From Cyanobacteria bacterium UBA6446 (GTDB lineage: Bacteria; Cyanobacteriota; Vampirovibrionia; Gastranaerophilales; Gastranaerophilaceae), in the NCBI GenBank assembly GCA_002438405.1, contig DJOE01000011.1, positions 1-63,952 on the forward strand: a stretch of 63,952 bases of DNA, in the 5' to 3' direction. The notes under the pieces were generated by a model that worked only from the letters and a program-made list of their open reading frames with translations, searched no databases and was not told the DNA's origin. The position numbers and the translations under genes are program-made. This document shows positions 51,426 to 61,069 of this stretch, in pieces (positions within the stretch are counted from its first letter, which is position 1; every line of letters begins with the position of its first letter).

Positions 51426-52403
51426 ATGGATAAATATTCAATATTAAAAAAAATTGACAAATATTTAGAAGAAAAAGATTATGTAAACGCAAGAAAACTT
51501 ATTCGTAATGATTTGAAACGTTACGGAACGAAAGAAGAATATTATATGTATTTGGGTTATGCATCAACTGATGCAGAAGAAAGATTAAAAAATTATCAAA
51601 AAGCAATTGATGAAAACCCTAAGAATTTAGATGCAACAATAAACATTGCAAATGCTTATGATGAAATAAAAGATTATGACAAAGCTATTGAATTTTATAA
51701 TAAAGCAATTGAAATAGATAAAACTTGCGCTCTTGCATTCAACAACCGTGGCTATTCGTACTTTAACAAACAAGAATATGAAAAAGCGCTACTTGATTAC
51801 GATAAGGCTCTCTTATTAAACCCGAAATTGGAAATTGCGCAAGACAACCGTACAAAATTATTAGAAATTATTGCCGAAAAAGAAGAATTCAAAGAACTTG
51901 TAAAAAATAGCGAAGCTAATCAAAAAAATTACCATTATTATTTCAATCTTGGAATGGCAGAAGCAAGACTAGGGGATTATGACAAAGCACTTAATGCCTA
52001 TAATAAATCAATTGAATTGAAACCAGATTTTGCACCTTGTTATTTATTTAGAGGGATTTTAGAACATGGTAAGGGAAATTTAGACAAAGCAAATGAAAAT
52101 TATTCAAAAGCTATTAAAATTGATGAAAATTTAATTGATGCATATTTTAATAAAGCTCAAATTGTCTTTTCAAAAGAAAATCCAACAACAGACGAACTTA
52201 AATCTGCACTAAAAGATTTAGAAAAAGCTGTTGAACTAGACACAAAATTCATTGATGCATTATATTCAATTGCCGTAATACAAAAGAAATTAAAAGAATA
52301 TCATAATGCAATTAAAACTCTAGACAAAATTCTAGAAATTGCTCCTGATAGTGTAAATTCTAGAGCATTGAAAAAATTAATTATTAAAAAATATTTGAAT
52401 TAA
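51426..52403 (+). CDS. TPR-repeat protein
   Basis: A 325-residue soluble protein made of about eight tetratricopeptide repeats, the clearest being 'AFNNRGYSYFNKQEYEKALLDYDKALLLNP', 'YYFNLGMAEARLGDYDKALNAYNKSIELKP' and 'CYLFRGILEHGKGNLDKANENYSKAIKID'. TPR proteins scaffold protein-protein contacts; the partner is unknown. The ATG at 51426 follows TTGGAG; a TTG at 51414 is in frame. It continues the helicase-rnhA cluster on the same strand. Confidence 0.85.
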   Translation: MDKYSILKKIDKYLEEKDYVNARKLIRNDLKRYGTKEEYYMYLGYASTDAEERLKNYQKAIDENPKNLDATINIANAYDEIKDYDKAIEFYNKAIEIDKTCALAFNNRGYSYFNKQEYEKALLDYDKALLLNPKLEIAQDNRTKLLEIIAEKEEFKELVKNSEANQKNYHYYFNLGMAEARLGDYDKALNAYNKSIELKPDFAPCYLFRGILEHGKGNLDKANENYSKAIKIDENLIDAYFNKAQIVFSKENPTTDELKSALKDLEKAVELDTKFIDALYSIAVIQKKLKEYHNAIKTLDKILEIAPDSVNSRALKKLIIKKYLN

Positions 52404-52542
52404 TTCATCTCAAAAACTACATTTATAACAATTTGTAACAAGGTAAAGCTTTTTTATTTGAAATTAAAAAAATTTTTATATAGAATGGAGTTCTAGTAAA
52501 ATGAATGAATATATTTACCTATAATTTGGCTTGGGAGAATCA

Positions 52543-53451
52543 ATGAAAATTAATTCGGTATCTTCAATGTTGAATTTCACAGCACAAGATAAAAATGTTG
52601 AATTCAACGCAAATAAAAAGAAAAAAGAAAAAAAATATAAAGACCCATTGGCAAATTGGCCAATGAGAGGTTTGGGTTACACAAATGATATTGGTGTAGC
52701 TATCAACGAAATTGCTCCAACAGCAGCAACTTTGTTCTGGGTTCCTGCATTGATGTATTTTGGTGCAGATGTTTATGACAAATATAAAAACAAAGGTAAC
52801 AAATATGACCCTAATGCTCAACGTGCATTTAAGCAAGCCGTATTCCAAGCCTTTGCAAGTATTATCTTACCAACAGTTTTTGGGCATATCGGACAAAGTG
52901 CTTTTTCTCAAATAGATAAATACAAAGGTGAAAAAATTTCTACAAATGCTAAAGAACAAACACTAAGATTTATCAAACATCATGCGCAAGACCATGATAT
53001 TGTAAAAGATGGTAATAAAGCACAAGTTTTAGAAAAATTTGAAAATAATTTTAATATATTCTTCTCTAAGAAAAAAGAATCTTACCAAGGAAATAATATT
53101 TTCACTAAAATATATGACAAACTTCTTTGCAATTGCAAAAGAGGTGCTATTGCAAATTCTAACGAAGAAAGATTGAAAAACTTTGCTAAAAAAGAATTTG
53201 AAAATATTTTAGAACATGGAAATTCTACAGATATAATTAAGAGCAGTTTAGACAAAAAAATCTTCAAACTTAAAGCTTGGAAGTCTTTAGGTTCTTTTAC
53301 GGCATTACTTTTGACAGTAAAACCGATTGACTTGTTTACAGAAAATGTAATAATCAAAAAATGTGTCGAACCTCAAATGAAAAAATTCAATGCTCATAAT
53401 TCAACTGAAAAGCAACCAGAAAATAATAATACTCAAGCAACGAAAAAATAA
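52543..53451 (+). CDS. Membrane protein of unknown function with N-terminal LNFTAQ motif
   Basis: A 302-residue protein starting MKINSVSSMLNFTAQDKN, followed by a Lys-rich stretch and 'DPLANWPMRGLGYTNDIGVA'. Hydrophobic segments lie at 'APTAATLFWVPALMYFGADVY', 'AVFQAFASIILPTVFGHIG' and 'SLGSFTALLLTVKPIDLF'. The N-terminal Phe-x-Ala motif resembles the FxG motifs of other unknown proteins here. No catalytic motif is seen. The ATG at 52543 follows GGGAG. Confidence 0.65.
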   Translation: MKINSVSSMLNFTAQDKNVEFNANKKKKEKKYKDPLANWPMRGLGYTNDIGVAINEIAPTAATLFWVPALMYFGADVYDKYKNKGNKYDPNAQRAFKQAVFQAFASIILPTVFGHIGQSAFSQIDKYKGEKISTNAKEQTLRFIKHHAQDHDIVKDGNKAQVLEKFENNFNIFFSKKKESYQGNNIFTKIYDKLLCNCKRGAIANSNEERLKNFAKKEFENILEHGNSTDIIKSSLDKKIFKLKAWKSLGSFTALLLTVKPIDLFTENVIIKKCVEPQMKKFNAHNSTEKQPENNNTQATKK

Positions 53452-53498
53452 CCGTTATTCTTCACAAAATCGAGAAAAAATGGTAAAATAATTAGAGT

Positions 53499-54614
53499 AT
53501 GAAAATGAAATTTATTCATCTTGGAGATTTGCATATAGGAAAACGTGTAAATGAGTTTTCCATGATAGACGACCAAAGAGAAATTTTAAAACAAATTATT
53601 GAACTATCAAAGTCAGAAAAAATTGATGGGATATTTATTGCCGGAGATATTTACGACAAAACAATTCCGTCAATCGAAGCAATTGAATTATTTGAAGAAT
53701 TTATTTGTAAAATTGCAGATTTAAAAATTCCAACATATATTGTCAGTGGAAATCACGATAGTAGCGAAAGGCTCTCAACTTTTTCAAAACTTATATCTCT
53801 TAGTGGAATTCATTTTTCTAGAAATTATGACGGGAAAATTGAACCTTTTTCTTTAGAAAATATTGATGTCTGGTTGTTGCCGTTTATTCGCCCTGCAGAT
53901 GTGAGAAGATTTTTCCCTGATATTGAAATCGGAAGTTACCAAGATGCTGTTGGAAATGTTGTAAAAAATTTAGATATTGATACTACTAAAATAAATATTC
54001 TTATTGCCCACCAATTTGTAACAGCCAATGGGAAAAATCCTGAAGTTAGCGACTCCGAAACTTCATCACTCGGAACATTGGATAATATTGATTATAGAAT
54101 CTTTGATAACTTTGATTATGTAGCACTCGGACATATTCACAAACCTCAATCAATGGGAAGAAAAGAAGTTCGATATTGTGGTTCACCTTTAAAATATTCT
54201 TTTTCTGAAGTAAATCAAAATAAATCAATCACCATTGTTGAAATTGAAAATAAAAAAATTGATATAAAAACAATTCCTTTTAAACCAATCCACGAAATGA
54301 AAGAAATTCGAGGGAAAATCAATGATTTACTAAAAATGGGAAAAGATGAATCATATATGCACATAACATTAACCGACACAAACGTAATTGATGCAAAAAA
54401 TAAACTTGAAACAATTTTTCCAAACATTATGAAGTTGGATTTTGAAGAATATTATACAAATCTTGGAGATAAACGAAACCTGAAAACATTAAAAGAAAAA
54501 ACTATATTTGAGCATTTTTCAGATTTCTTTGAAAAACAAGCAAAAGAAAAATTAACAGAAAAAGAAAAAGAAATTGTTTCATCAATACTTTTAGATATTA
54601 AGGAGGCAAAATAA
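53499..54614 (+). CDS. sbcD: Exonuclease subunit SbcD (Mre11-type)
   Basis: A 371-residue calcineurin-like nuclease: 'FIHLGDLHIGKRVNEFSM' (metal-binding Asp/His), 'IAGDIYDKTIPS', 'VSGNHDSSERLSTF', 'NILIAHQFV' and 'YVALGHIHKPQ'. With SbcC it forms the ATP-dependent Mre11-Rad50-type complex that opens hairpins and processes DNA ends. A second ATG two codons in (53505) is an equally good start. Its stop overlaps the sbcC start (TAATG). Confidence 0.93.
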   Translation: MKMKFIHLGDLHIGKRVNEFSMIDDQREILKQIIELSKSEKIDGIFIAGDIYDKTIPSIEAIELFEEFICKIADLKIPTYIVSGNHDSSERLSTFSKLISLSGIHFSRNYDGKIEPFSLENIDVWLLPFIRPADVRRFFPDIEIGSYQDAVGNVVKNLDIDTTKINILIAHQFVTANGKNPEVSDSETSSLGTLDNIDYRIFDNFDYVALGHIHKPQSMGRKEVRYCGSPLKYSFSEVNQNKSITIVEIENKKIDIKTIPFKPIHEMKEIRGKINDLLKMGKDESYMHITLTDTNVIDAKNKLETIFPNIMKLDFEEYYTNLGDKRNLKTLKEKTIFEHFSDFFEKQAKEKLTEKEKEIVSSILLDIKEAK

Positions 54615-57355
54615 TGAGACCTCTAAATCTAATTATAAATGCCTTCGGACCTTATGCGTCTAAAGTCGAAATTCCATTTTCTGAACTTGGGGAAAACGGA
54701 ATATATTTAATCACAGGCGACACCGGAGCTGGTAAAACAACAATATTTGATGCAATAAGTTTTGCCTTATATGGAGAAGCAAGTGGAGAATATCGAAAAG
54801 ATAAAGCTGCACTGCGTAGTGATTTTGCAGATAAAAAAGATAAAACTTACGTTATTTTAGAGTTTATGTGCCGTGGAGAAATTTATAAAATCAAACGTTC
54901 ACCAAAAACTACCGATCACAATTCAGATGTGGAATTAACCCTCCCTAACGGCAAAGTTTATACAAAAGAAAAAGAGGCAAATATTGAAATTGAAAATCTT
55001 ATCGGGTTAAATAAAAAGCAGTTTTCGCAAATTGTAATGATTGCACAAGGAGAATTTCAAAAACTTCTAAACGCAAAAACAGAAGATAGAGGAGAAATTT
55101 TTAGAAACATTTTTTCTACTCAAAATTTGCAAATTTTTCAAACAAGGTTATATGATAATTATAATAAGAGGAAAGGGCTTTTTGAAGATTTAAAAAATTC
55201 ACTAATTCAATATTCTGAACAAATTCTCTCTGCAGATAATGAAAAATTAGCTACAGAAATTTCAAATTTAAAAAGTAGTAAAAATATTTATAATACAGAA
55301 GAATTACTAGAGGGACTTAAAAATCAAATTAAAAAAGATGAAACTGATAAAAAAGCTCTAGATAAAGAGAAAAAAACAATCAAAACAGAATTAGAAAAAC
55401 TAAATCAAACTTTTGGCAATGCGCAAAATATCGAAAACACACGTAATGATATCCAAAAATTAGAAACCGAAACTATTCCACAACTTGAACTTGATTACAA
55501 AATTATCAATGATAAATTTACCCAATACGAAAATAAAAAAGCTCAAAATGAAAAACTTGTAATTGAAGTAGCAAAATTAGAAAAAGATTTATCTAAATAT
55601 GAAAAACTTCAAAATTTATCACAGGAACTTGATAATAAAATAAAAGAAAATGATAAAAATAACCAAAATATTGAAAAAATAAACAATGAATTAACAGAAA
55701 ATAAAACACATCAAGAAGCCTTAAAAAAACTTCTTCAAGGTTTCAAAACAGTTGAAACAGATTTTGAAAAAGAACAGAATTCAAAACAAAAAAATGATGA
55801 AAAAATTGAAAAATTATCTGAAATAAATAAACAAAACAACGAATTAATTTCTAAAAACCAAAATCTTAAAACCTTGCAAGACAATTTGCAACAATTGTCA
55901 AAAAATTGGCAAGAAAAAAATCAAAAATACTCGCAAATGTACACCCAATTTATTGAAGAACAAGCAGGAATTTTGGCAAAAGACTTAATTCCAAACAAAC
56001 CATGCCCAGTTTGTGGTTCAACTACCCACCCAACCCCTGCTAAACTTCAAGATGAAACCATCACTAAAGATTCCCTTGAACAACTTCAAAAAATAAATGA
56101 TTCTGCAAAAAACGACCTTGAACAAGAATCAGGCAAAATTACGAAATTGCAAGCAGAAATTTCTGCTCTTGAAAAGACACTTAAAAGCAATTTTATAAAA
56201 CTTTTTAATGAAAATTTTTCTACCGATATTTCAAAAATCATAAATAATGAGTTAGAAAAAACTATAAAACTCCAATACAAAATTGATGAAAAAATTAAAA
56301 ATTTATCTCAAAAAATCAACGACAAAAATAATTCAGAAAAAGAGTTAGAAAAAATTGAAAAAGCAATTTTGCAGCAAGAAAAAAATCTAAAAGATTTTGA
56401 TGAAATCAAAAATAAATACACTAAAATTATTGGAGAAAAATCTGCGACAATAAAAACAATTCAATCAGAACTTGAATATTCTAATAGCGAAAAAGCCATT
56501 CAAATATTCAATGAAAAAAAATTGCAATATGAATCATTTGAAAAAGAATTCAAACAAATTCAAACAGAAAAAGAAAAAGCAAATGCTGAACTAATTTCAA
56601 AAAAAGAAACACTCAAAACCTTGCAAAAACAAATCAAAAATTCACCAAAATTCTGTCTCGAAGACTTGAAAGAACAAATAAAAACTCTTCAAAATAATGA
56701 AAACAATATTCAGCAACAAATTGATATTCTAAATTCAAGATTTTCAACAAACAACAGTTTAAAATCAAGAATAACAACAACGATTGAAGATGTTCAAAAG
56801 ACAGAAAAAGAATTGCAAATTTTCAAACAATTATCAGATACCGCAAATGGGAAATTAAACGGCACAATCAAAATGACTTTTGAACAATATATTCAAAGTG
56901 CATATTTTGACATGATTATTGATGAAGCAAACAAACGATTCTTAAAAATGACTAATTACCAATACCGTCTTGAAAGAAAAGAAGAGAAAAAAGGTAATGC
57001 TAAGGTTGGGTTAGACTTAAATGTTTTTGATTATCACACAGGAAAGTTCCGTAGTGTAAGCACACTTTCAGGCGGAGAATCATTCAAAGCTGCACTATCC
57101 CTTGCACTTGGACTATCTGATGTTGTTCAAAATTATTCCGGCGGAATAAAAATTGAAGCAATGTTTGTTGATGAGGGCTTTGGTTCACTTGATGAAGAGT
57201 CACTGGAACAAGCAATGAATACTCTATATGATTTGACTGAGGGAAATCGTATAGTAGGAATTATTTCTCACGTTGCAGAACTTCGCAATAGAATCGATAA
57301 AAAAATTCTTATAAAACGAAGTTTAAATGGAAGCTCAATTGAAATTAAACAATAA
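54614..57355 (+). CDS. sbcC: Exonuclease subunit SbcC (Rad50-type ATPase)
   Basis: A 913-residue SMC-like ATPase. N-terminal 'NLIINAFGPYASKVEIPFSELGENGIYLITGDTGAGKTTIFDAI' contains Walker A, two long coiled coils (about 180-430 and 480-760) flank the zinc hook 'KPCPVCGSTTHP', and the C-terminus has 'VSTLSGGESFKAALSLALGLSDV' (signature) and 'MFVDEGFGSLDEESLEQAM' (Walker B). It partners SbcD, encoded directly upstream with a one-base overlap. Confidence 0.95.
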   Translation: MRPLNLIINAFGPYASKVEIPFSELGENGIYLITGDTGAGKTTIFDAISFALYGEASGEYRKDKAALRSDFADKKDKTYVILEFMCRGEIYKIKRSPKTTDHNSDVELTLPNGKVYTKEKEANIEIENLIGLNKKQFSQIVMIAQGEFQKLLNAKTEDRGEIFRNIFSTQNLQIFQTRLYDNYNKRKGLFEDLKNSLIQYSEQILSADNEKLATEISNLKSSKNIYNTEELLEGLKNQIKKDETDKKALDKEKKTIKTELEKLNQTFGNAQNIENTRNDIQKLETETIPQLELDYKIINDKFTQYENKKAQNEKLVIEVAKLEKDLSKYEKLQNLSQELDNKIKENDKNNQNIEKINNELTENKTHQEALKKLLQGFKTVETDFEKEQNSKQKNDEKIEKLSEINKQNNELISKNQNLKTLQDNLQQLSKNWQEKNQKYSQMYTQFIEEQAGILAKDLIPNKPCPVCGSTTHPTPAKLQDETITKDSLEQLQKINDSAKNDLEQESGKITKLQAEISALEKTLKSNFIKLFNENFSTDISKIINNELEKTIKLQYKIDEKIKNLSQKINDKNNSEKELEKIEKAILQQEKNLKDFDEIKNKYTKIIGEKSATIKTIQSELEYSNSEKAIQIFNEKKLQYESFEKEFKQIQTEKEKANAELISKKETLKTLQKQIKNSPKFCLEDLKEQIKTLQNNENNIQQQIDILNSRFSTNNSLKSRITTTIEDVQKTEKELQIFKQLSDTANGKLNGTIKMTFEQYIQSAYFDMIIDEANKRFLKMTNYQYRLERKEEKKGNAKVGLDLNVFDYHTGKFRSVSTLSGGESFKAALSLALGLSDVVQNYSGGIKIEAMFVDEGFGSLDEESLEQAMNTLYDLTEGNRIVGIISHVAELRNRIDKKILIKRSLNGSSIEIKQ

Positions 57356-57370
57356 TTTTGTAAAAACATT

Positions 57371-57399
57371 TTGACAAGAAAAGAATGATTTTATAAAAT
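57371..57399 (+). promoter_or_regulatory. Promoter of the carbonic anhydrase gene
   Basis: TTGACA (57371-57376), 17 nt, TAAAAT (57394-57399). Confidence 0.65.
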
Positions 57400-57431
57400 A
57401 TAGTACAAACAAAATTTTTAAGGAGAGCAAA

Positions 57432-58049
57432 ATGAATTTACCAAATAATATTCCACAAAAAGCAAAACAAGAATTAGAAAAACTATTTGAGGGCAACAAA
57501 AACTTTATCAATGGAACCCCAACATCTAAAAACATGTGTCTTTCAACATTGCAAAAACTTGCACTATACCAAGAACCTTATGCCTGCGTTCTTAGTTGTT
57601 CAGATTCAAGAGTCGTTCCGGAAATCGTTTTCGATTGTGGAATTGGCGAATTATTCGTAGTCCGAGTTGCAGGAATTACAGTAGGTCCAAATGTTCTGGA
57701 AAGTCTTGAATATGCTGTAAAAAAACTCCACGTACCACTTTTAATACTGCTCGGACATGATGATTGCGGAGTTATGACTTATGCAAATGAGCATTATCCG
57801 GAGATTACAGAACATTTTCAATCTATTTTAAAATGTGTTTACCCCGTTATTGATAAAGGCGGACAGATGTCTTGCAATAACAAATTTGCCAAAAAACACA
57901 CCGTATGGGTTGAAGACTATATCAAAAATCACTCAGAAATAATTCGTACCGCGGTTGAAAATAATGATTTATTCATTGCAAAATGTCACTTCGACCACAA
58001 CACAGGTGAAGTTTATTTGATTGACAATGACTTAAACCGAGTTATTTAA
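57432..58049 (+). CDS. Beta-class carbonic anhydrase
   Basis: A 205-residue enzyme hydrating CO2 to bicarbonate. The zinc ligands lie in 'VLSCSDSRVVPEIVFD' (Cys, with the Asp-Arg dyad) and 'LLGHDDCGVM' (His and Cys). 'GELFVVRVAGITVGPNVLESLEYAV' is also typical. The N-terminus shows no signal peptide, so it is cytosolic. AAGGAGAG precedes the ATG. It may supply bicarbonate for carboxylations. Its stop overlaps the convergent thioredoxin gene by 8 nt. Confidence 0.92.
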   Translation: MNLPNNIPQKAKQELEKLFEGNKNFINGTPTSKNMCLSTLQKLALYQEPYACVLSCSDSRVVPEIVFDCGIGELFVVRVAGITVGPNVLESLEYAVKKLHVPLLILLGHDDCGVMTYANEHYPEITEHFQSILKCVYPVIDKGGQMSCNNKFAKKHTVWVEDYIKNHSEIIRTAVENNDLFIAKCHFDHNTGEVYLIDNDLNRVI

Positions 58050-58347
58050 GGTAAGCCATAAGTCTATTTAAAAGTTGGGATTTTTCATGAAATCCAACAA
58101 ATTCAGCAATTTTTTCTCCATCTTTTAACAAAACAAAAGTTGGAAAACCTTTTATGCCAAATTTTCTTGCTATATTAGGTAACTCTTCCCCGTCAACAAT
58201 TCCAATCCACATATCAGAATCTTTTAGCTCTTCAAGCTCAATACGTTGTTTTTTACAATACATACACCAAGTTGTATAAAATTCAACAAGTTTTAAGCCA
58301 TTTTTAGTATTTTCTTCAAAATTTTGTTCATCTAATTCTACAATCAT
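58042..58347 (-). CDS. Thioredoxin-like protein
   Basis: A 101-residue thioredoxin-fold protein with active site WCMYC ('LVEFYTTWCMYCKKQRIEL') and the cis-Pro loop 'GIKGFPTFVLLKDGEKIAEFVGF'. The active site differs from the canonical WCGPC, as in some redox-tuned or specialised thioredoxins. No signal peptide, so cytosolic. GAGG precedes the ATG. Confidence 0.9.
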   Translation of the reverse strand: MIVELDEQNFEENTKNGLKLVEFYTTWCMYCKKQRIELEELKDSDMWIGIVDGEELPNIARKFGIKGFPTFVLLKDGEKIAEFVGFHEKSQLLNRLMAYLK

Positions 58348-58436
58348 TTTAATAACCTCTCTGCAAAATATCTTAAAGCAAGCTTATTCTTTTTACATTA
58401 AACTTTCAGCTTTTTTCAATATTATTCAAATCAAAT

Positions 58437-59348
58437 TTAATATCTTAACGGAATTTTAGAACGGAAAACTTCCTTATCCTCATAACCAAAATTCAAAAGC
58501 ATTCTATTGGTACTTGTATAGAAAATATTTTCGTCAAATGTTGGTCCAATGTTTATTGATTTAACAGATTCTTTAGAAAAATTGTATTCCAAATAAGGAA
58601 CGAACAACCCATTTTTCTCAACAATATTTGTAGGTTTAGAATTCGGAGCACCAAAAGCATTCACAATAACAATTCTATACTCGTGCTCATTTTTAAATTG
58701 CGGATTTTTGAAGAAAATACTCACAATACTCAAAACATCAATCAATTCAAATAAAATATCAAACAGTTTAACTTCGTTTGTCTTTTTACATTTCAATGCT
58801 CGTTCAAAAAGCATATTCCATTTTTTGAAAATTGCATGAATAATTTTCACTTGCTTGTTTTTATCATAAATTACACTTCCAAAAATTGGAAGATAATTGT
58901 TTTTGTCCATTTCTTCTACAAGTTTATTTTTATCAAAACCAATATTGTAACCAGTATAACTTTTACCCTTTGCATAATTATTCCAAAGGGTCAAATTATC
59001 ACTTTCTGTCGAAAATGAAGTCGTAAAATATTCCAACTTGTTAACTAAATCATTATATCCGTCAATAATATGTTTGTATTTGTTGCCAAAATGATTTCGA
59101 ATTTTGTTGAACAAATCTTGATTAAGCCCTTGAGTTTCATCAATCAAATCTACAATTAACTTGTAAGAATATGCTATTTCTTCTTTGTCATTAAGATAAA
59201 GTGCATTTGAAAATCTCAATGTACCACTAGCTAAAATATTCAACAGTTTTTCAGGCTTTGTATAATGATAAATCACATAATTTTTATCATTATCTAAAAC
59301 CTTTTTAATCTTAGGAATTTTGCGCAACAACTCATCATAATAAGACAT
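58437..59348 (-). CDS. DUF2971-domain protein
   Basis: A 303-residue protein with the DUF2971 pattern: 'YVIYHYTKPEKLLNILASGTLRFSNALYLNDKEEIAYSYKLI', 'YFTTSFSTESDNLTLWNNYAKGKSYTGYNIGFD' and 'FKNEHEYRIVI'. This family has an ART/ADP-ribosyltransferase-like look (an H-Y-T start and a late E-x-E/R region) and often occurs near defence or mobile genes, but no function is established. No toxin-antitoxin partner is visible unless the adjacent 52-residue gene acts as one. AGAGG precedes the ATG. Confidence 0.8.
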   Translation of the reverse strand: MSYYDELLRKIPKIKKVLDNDKNYVIYHYTKPEKLLNILASGTLRFSNALYLNDKEEIAYSYKLIVDLIDETQGLNQDLFNKIRNHFGNKYKHIIDGYNDLVNKLEYFTTSFSTESDNLTLWNNYAKGKSYTGYNIGFDKNKLVEEMDKNNYLPIFGSVIYDKNKQVKIIHAIFKKWNMLFERALKCKKTNEVKLFDILFELIDVLSIVSIFFKNPQFKNEHEYRIVIVNAFGAPNSKPTNIVEKNGLFVPYLEYNFSKESVKSINIGPTFDENIFYTSTNRMLLNFGYEDKEVFRSKIPLRY

Positions 59349-59409
59349 CGAAAACCTCTTTCAGACTTCTTATTTATTATAACATATTGCGTCAAGTTTT
59401 ACTATATAA

Positions 59410-59568
59410 TTAACGGCGAACTGAATTTTTCAATCGGTTTTTAATTTGCTCAACCTCTTCTTTTGTAAGATATTTGTGAAATTTAGTAAACTCTTCCATA
59501 ATTTCCCAAGAAGAATAGTTCCCGTTTTCAACTTTTCTAATCCAGTCATTAACTTCTTTAGTCATCAT
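59410..59568 (-). CDS. Small protein of unknown function (52 aa)
   Basis: MMTKEVNDWIRKVENGNYSS, then 'WEIMEEFTKFHKYLTKEEVEQIKNRLKNSVRR': a small, highly charged helical protein. The start at 59568 follows AGAGGG. It is encoded 61 nt upstream of the DUF2971 gene on the same strand, so they could be co-transcribed. No family is recognised. Confidence 0.6.
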   Translation of the reverse strand: MMTKEVNDWIRKVENGNYSSWEIMEEFTKFHKYLTKEEVEQIKNRLKNSVRR

Positions 59569-59772
59569 AATTTTTAACCCTCTAATAAACACTCACTAAA
59601 ATTTTTTCATATAATATCATGACTTTTAGAATTAGTAAAGATAAAATCTGATATATACTCAATAATTTGTATCAACTATAATAAAAACTCATGGTACCCA
59701 ATGGCACAATTCAGAAAAATTATTGATATAACCTAACAAGTATAAAAATACACAATATCCATCAAATATACT

Positions 59773-59799
59773 AAAAAAGAGCCTTAACGGCTCTTTTTT
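59773..59799 (-). terminator. Intrinsic terminator of tRNA-Gly
   Basis: AAAAAAGAGCC (59773-59783) and GGCTCTTTTTT (59789-59799) form an 11-bp stem with a 5-nt loop directly after the tRNA on the minus strand. Confidence 0.88.
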
Positions 59800-59801
59800 A
59801 A

Positions 59802-59876
59802 TGGAGCGGGCAACGAGACTCGAACTCGCGATCTTCTCCTTGGGAAGGAGACATTCTACCACTGAACTATGCCCGC
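59802..59876 (-). tRNA. tRNA-Gly (CCC)
   Basis: Read on the minus strand: acceptor GCGGGCA/TGCCCGC, D arm GTTC/GAAT, anticodon stem TCTCC/GGAGA with loop TTCCCAA (anticodon CCC), T arm GCGAG-TTCGAGT-CTCGT, discriminator T, and CCA encoded at 59804-59802. The encoded CCA contrasts with tRNA-Met in this window, which lacks it. Confidence 0.93.
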
Positions 59877-59964
59877 GCAAGAACTTCATATCTATTATAG
59901 CACAATCTACTTTTTTGAAAAAGTAAATACCCACCAAAATCTAGGTCATAAACTCTGAAAATTT

Positions 59965-60855
59965 CTACATTATTTCTCTATTTTGAAAGTTCTCCTGTTG
60001 AACAATACAGATAAGTTTGTTCATAAATGCTTTATATCTTGCTCTTACAGCTTCACCAGATAAAACAATGTCAGCCTCTTTTTTACAAGGTCTAATATAG
60101 ATTTCGGCTTTTTGTGATGCGTTTTTATAAATTCCATCAGCTGAATCACCTAAATCTCTTTCGGCAGCTCTTACATAAAATCTATCTTTTTGAACTTTTT
60201 CTTCTACATCAACATAAATTTTGAAATCAAAAGCATCTTTGATTTTGTCTGTCAATGTAAACAATCCCTCCGAAATAACAATTTTGGAAGGATTAGCCAA
60301 TGTATAATTATCAAATCTTTTTGCAGTTCCTGACATGTCATATTTTGGTAAATAAACAGATTTGCCAGATAATAATTCTTTAATATGTTTGCTCATTAAT
60401 TCCAATTCAAGAGCATGAGGAACATCAAGGTCATAATGTTTTGCGAATTCGGCAAAACTTCCTGCAGCTTTTACCATATCAGAACGATCATAATAATAAT
60501 CGTCTGTATTTACTCTTGTAATGGCATTTTTGATTTCAAACTCAGTAGCAAAAGAATTAATTGTTTCTATAATATCTAATGTAACAGTAGATTTTCCACT
60601 TGCGGTTTCCCCTGCAATACCAATAGATGCGGAACGAGTAACGTGTCCGGATAAAAATCTTGCTAATTTAGAAATAACTTCCGGTTTATAACTCAATAAA
60701 ATAGACCCATCAGAATTTAATTCATCATTAAAAATCTTTTTTAATTTCTCTTCAACAGCCTGAACTCTGTTATATGGAGTGGAAACGTACATTTTTCTAG
60801 TGTGCTTTGCAGCTTGTTTAGTAGCATGCGAATTGTGCAGTATGTATTCTACCAT
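59965..60855 (-). CDS. Uridine kinase / phosphoribulokinase-family protein
   Basis: A 296-residue P-loop kinase with Walker A 'GIAGETASGKSTVTLDI' near residue 80, 'VNTDDYYYDR' (base and metal), 'YDLDVPHALELELM', 'PKYDMSGTAKR' and 'VISEGLFTL'. This is the uridine-kinase pattern. The first 75 residues form an additional region ('MVEYILHNSHATKQAAKHTRKMYVSTPYNRVQAVEEKLKK'-like) not found in minimal Udk. It may phosphorylate uridine/cytidine or a related substrate. AAGGA precedes the ATG. Confidence 0.82.
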   Translation of the reverse strand: MVEYILHNSHATKQAAKHTRKMYVSTPYNRVQAVEEKLKKIFNDELNSDGSILLSYKPEVISKLARFLSGHVTRSASIGIAGETASGKSTVTLDIIETINSFATEFEIKNAITRVNTDDYYYDRSDMVKAAGSFAEFAKHYDLDVPHALELELMSKHIKELLSGKSVYLPKYDMSGTAKRFDNYTLANPSKIVISEGLFTLTDKIKDAFDFKIYVDVEEKVQKDRFYVRAAERDLGDSADGIYKNASQKAEIYIRPCKKEADIVLSGEAVRARYKAFMNKLICIVQQENFQNREIM

Positions 60856-61069
60856 TACTATCCTTTTTCGAAAATTATTATACTACATTCATAGTCTTTT
60901 CATGACTATATCAGATTTAAGTGAAAAAAAAAATATTTTTTGACTAAATATTAACTTTAGTAAATATATTTTAACAATTGCAAAAATTACAATAATATAT
61001 TCTAAATTATATATATCTTCTTTTATGTTATAATCTTTCCATAAAAGTAAGTAAATACGGAGAGAACTT

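Noticed and set aside
59689..59937. An 82-codon minus-strand frame
   Set aside because: It runs straight through tRNA-Gly and its terminator.
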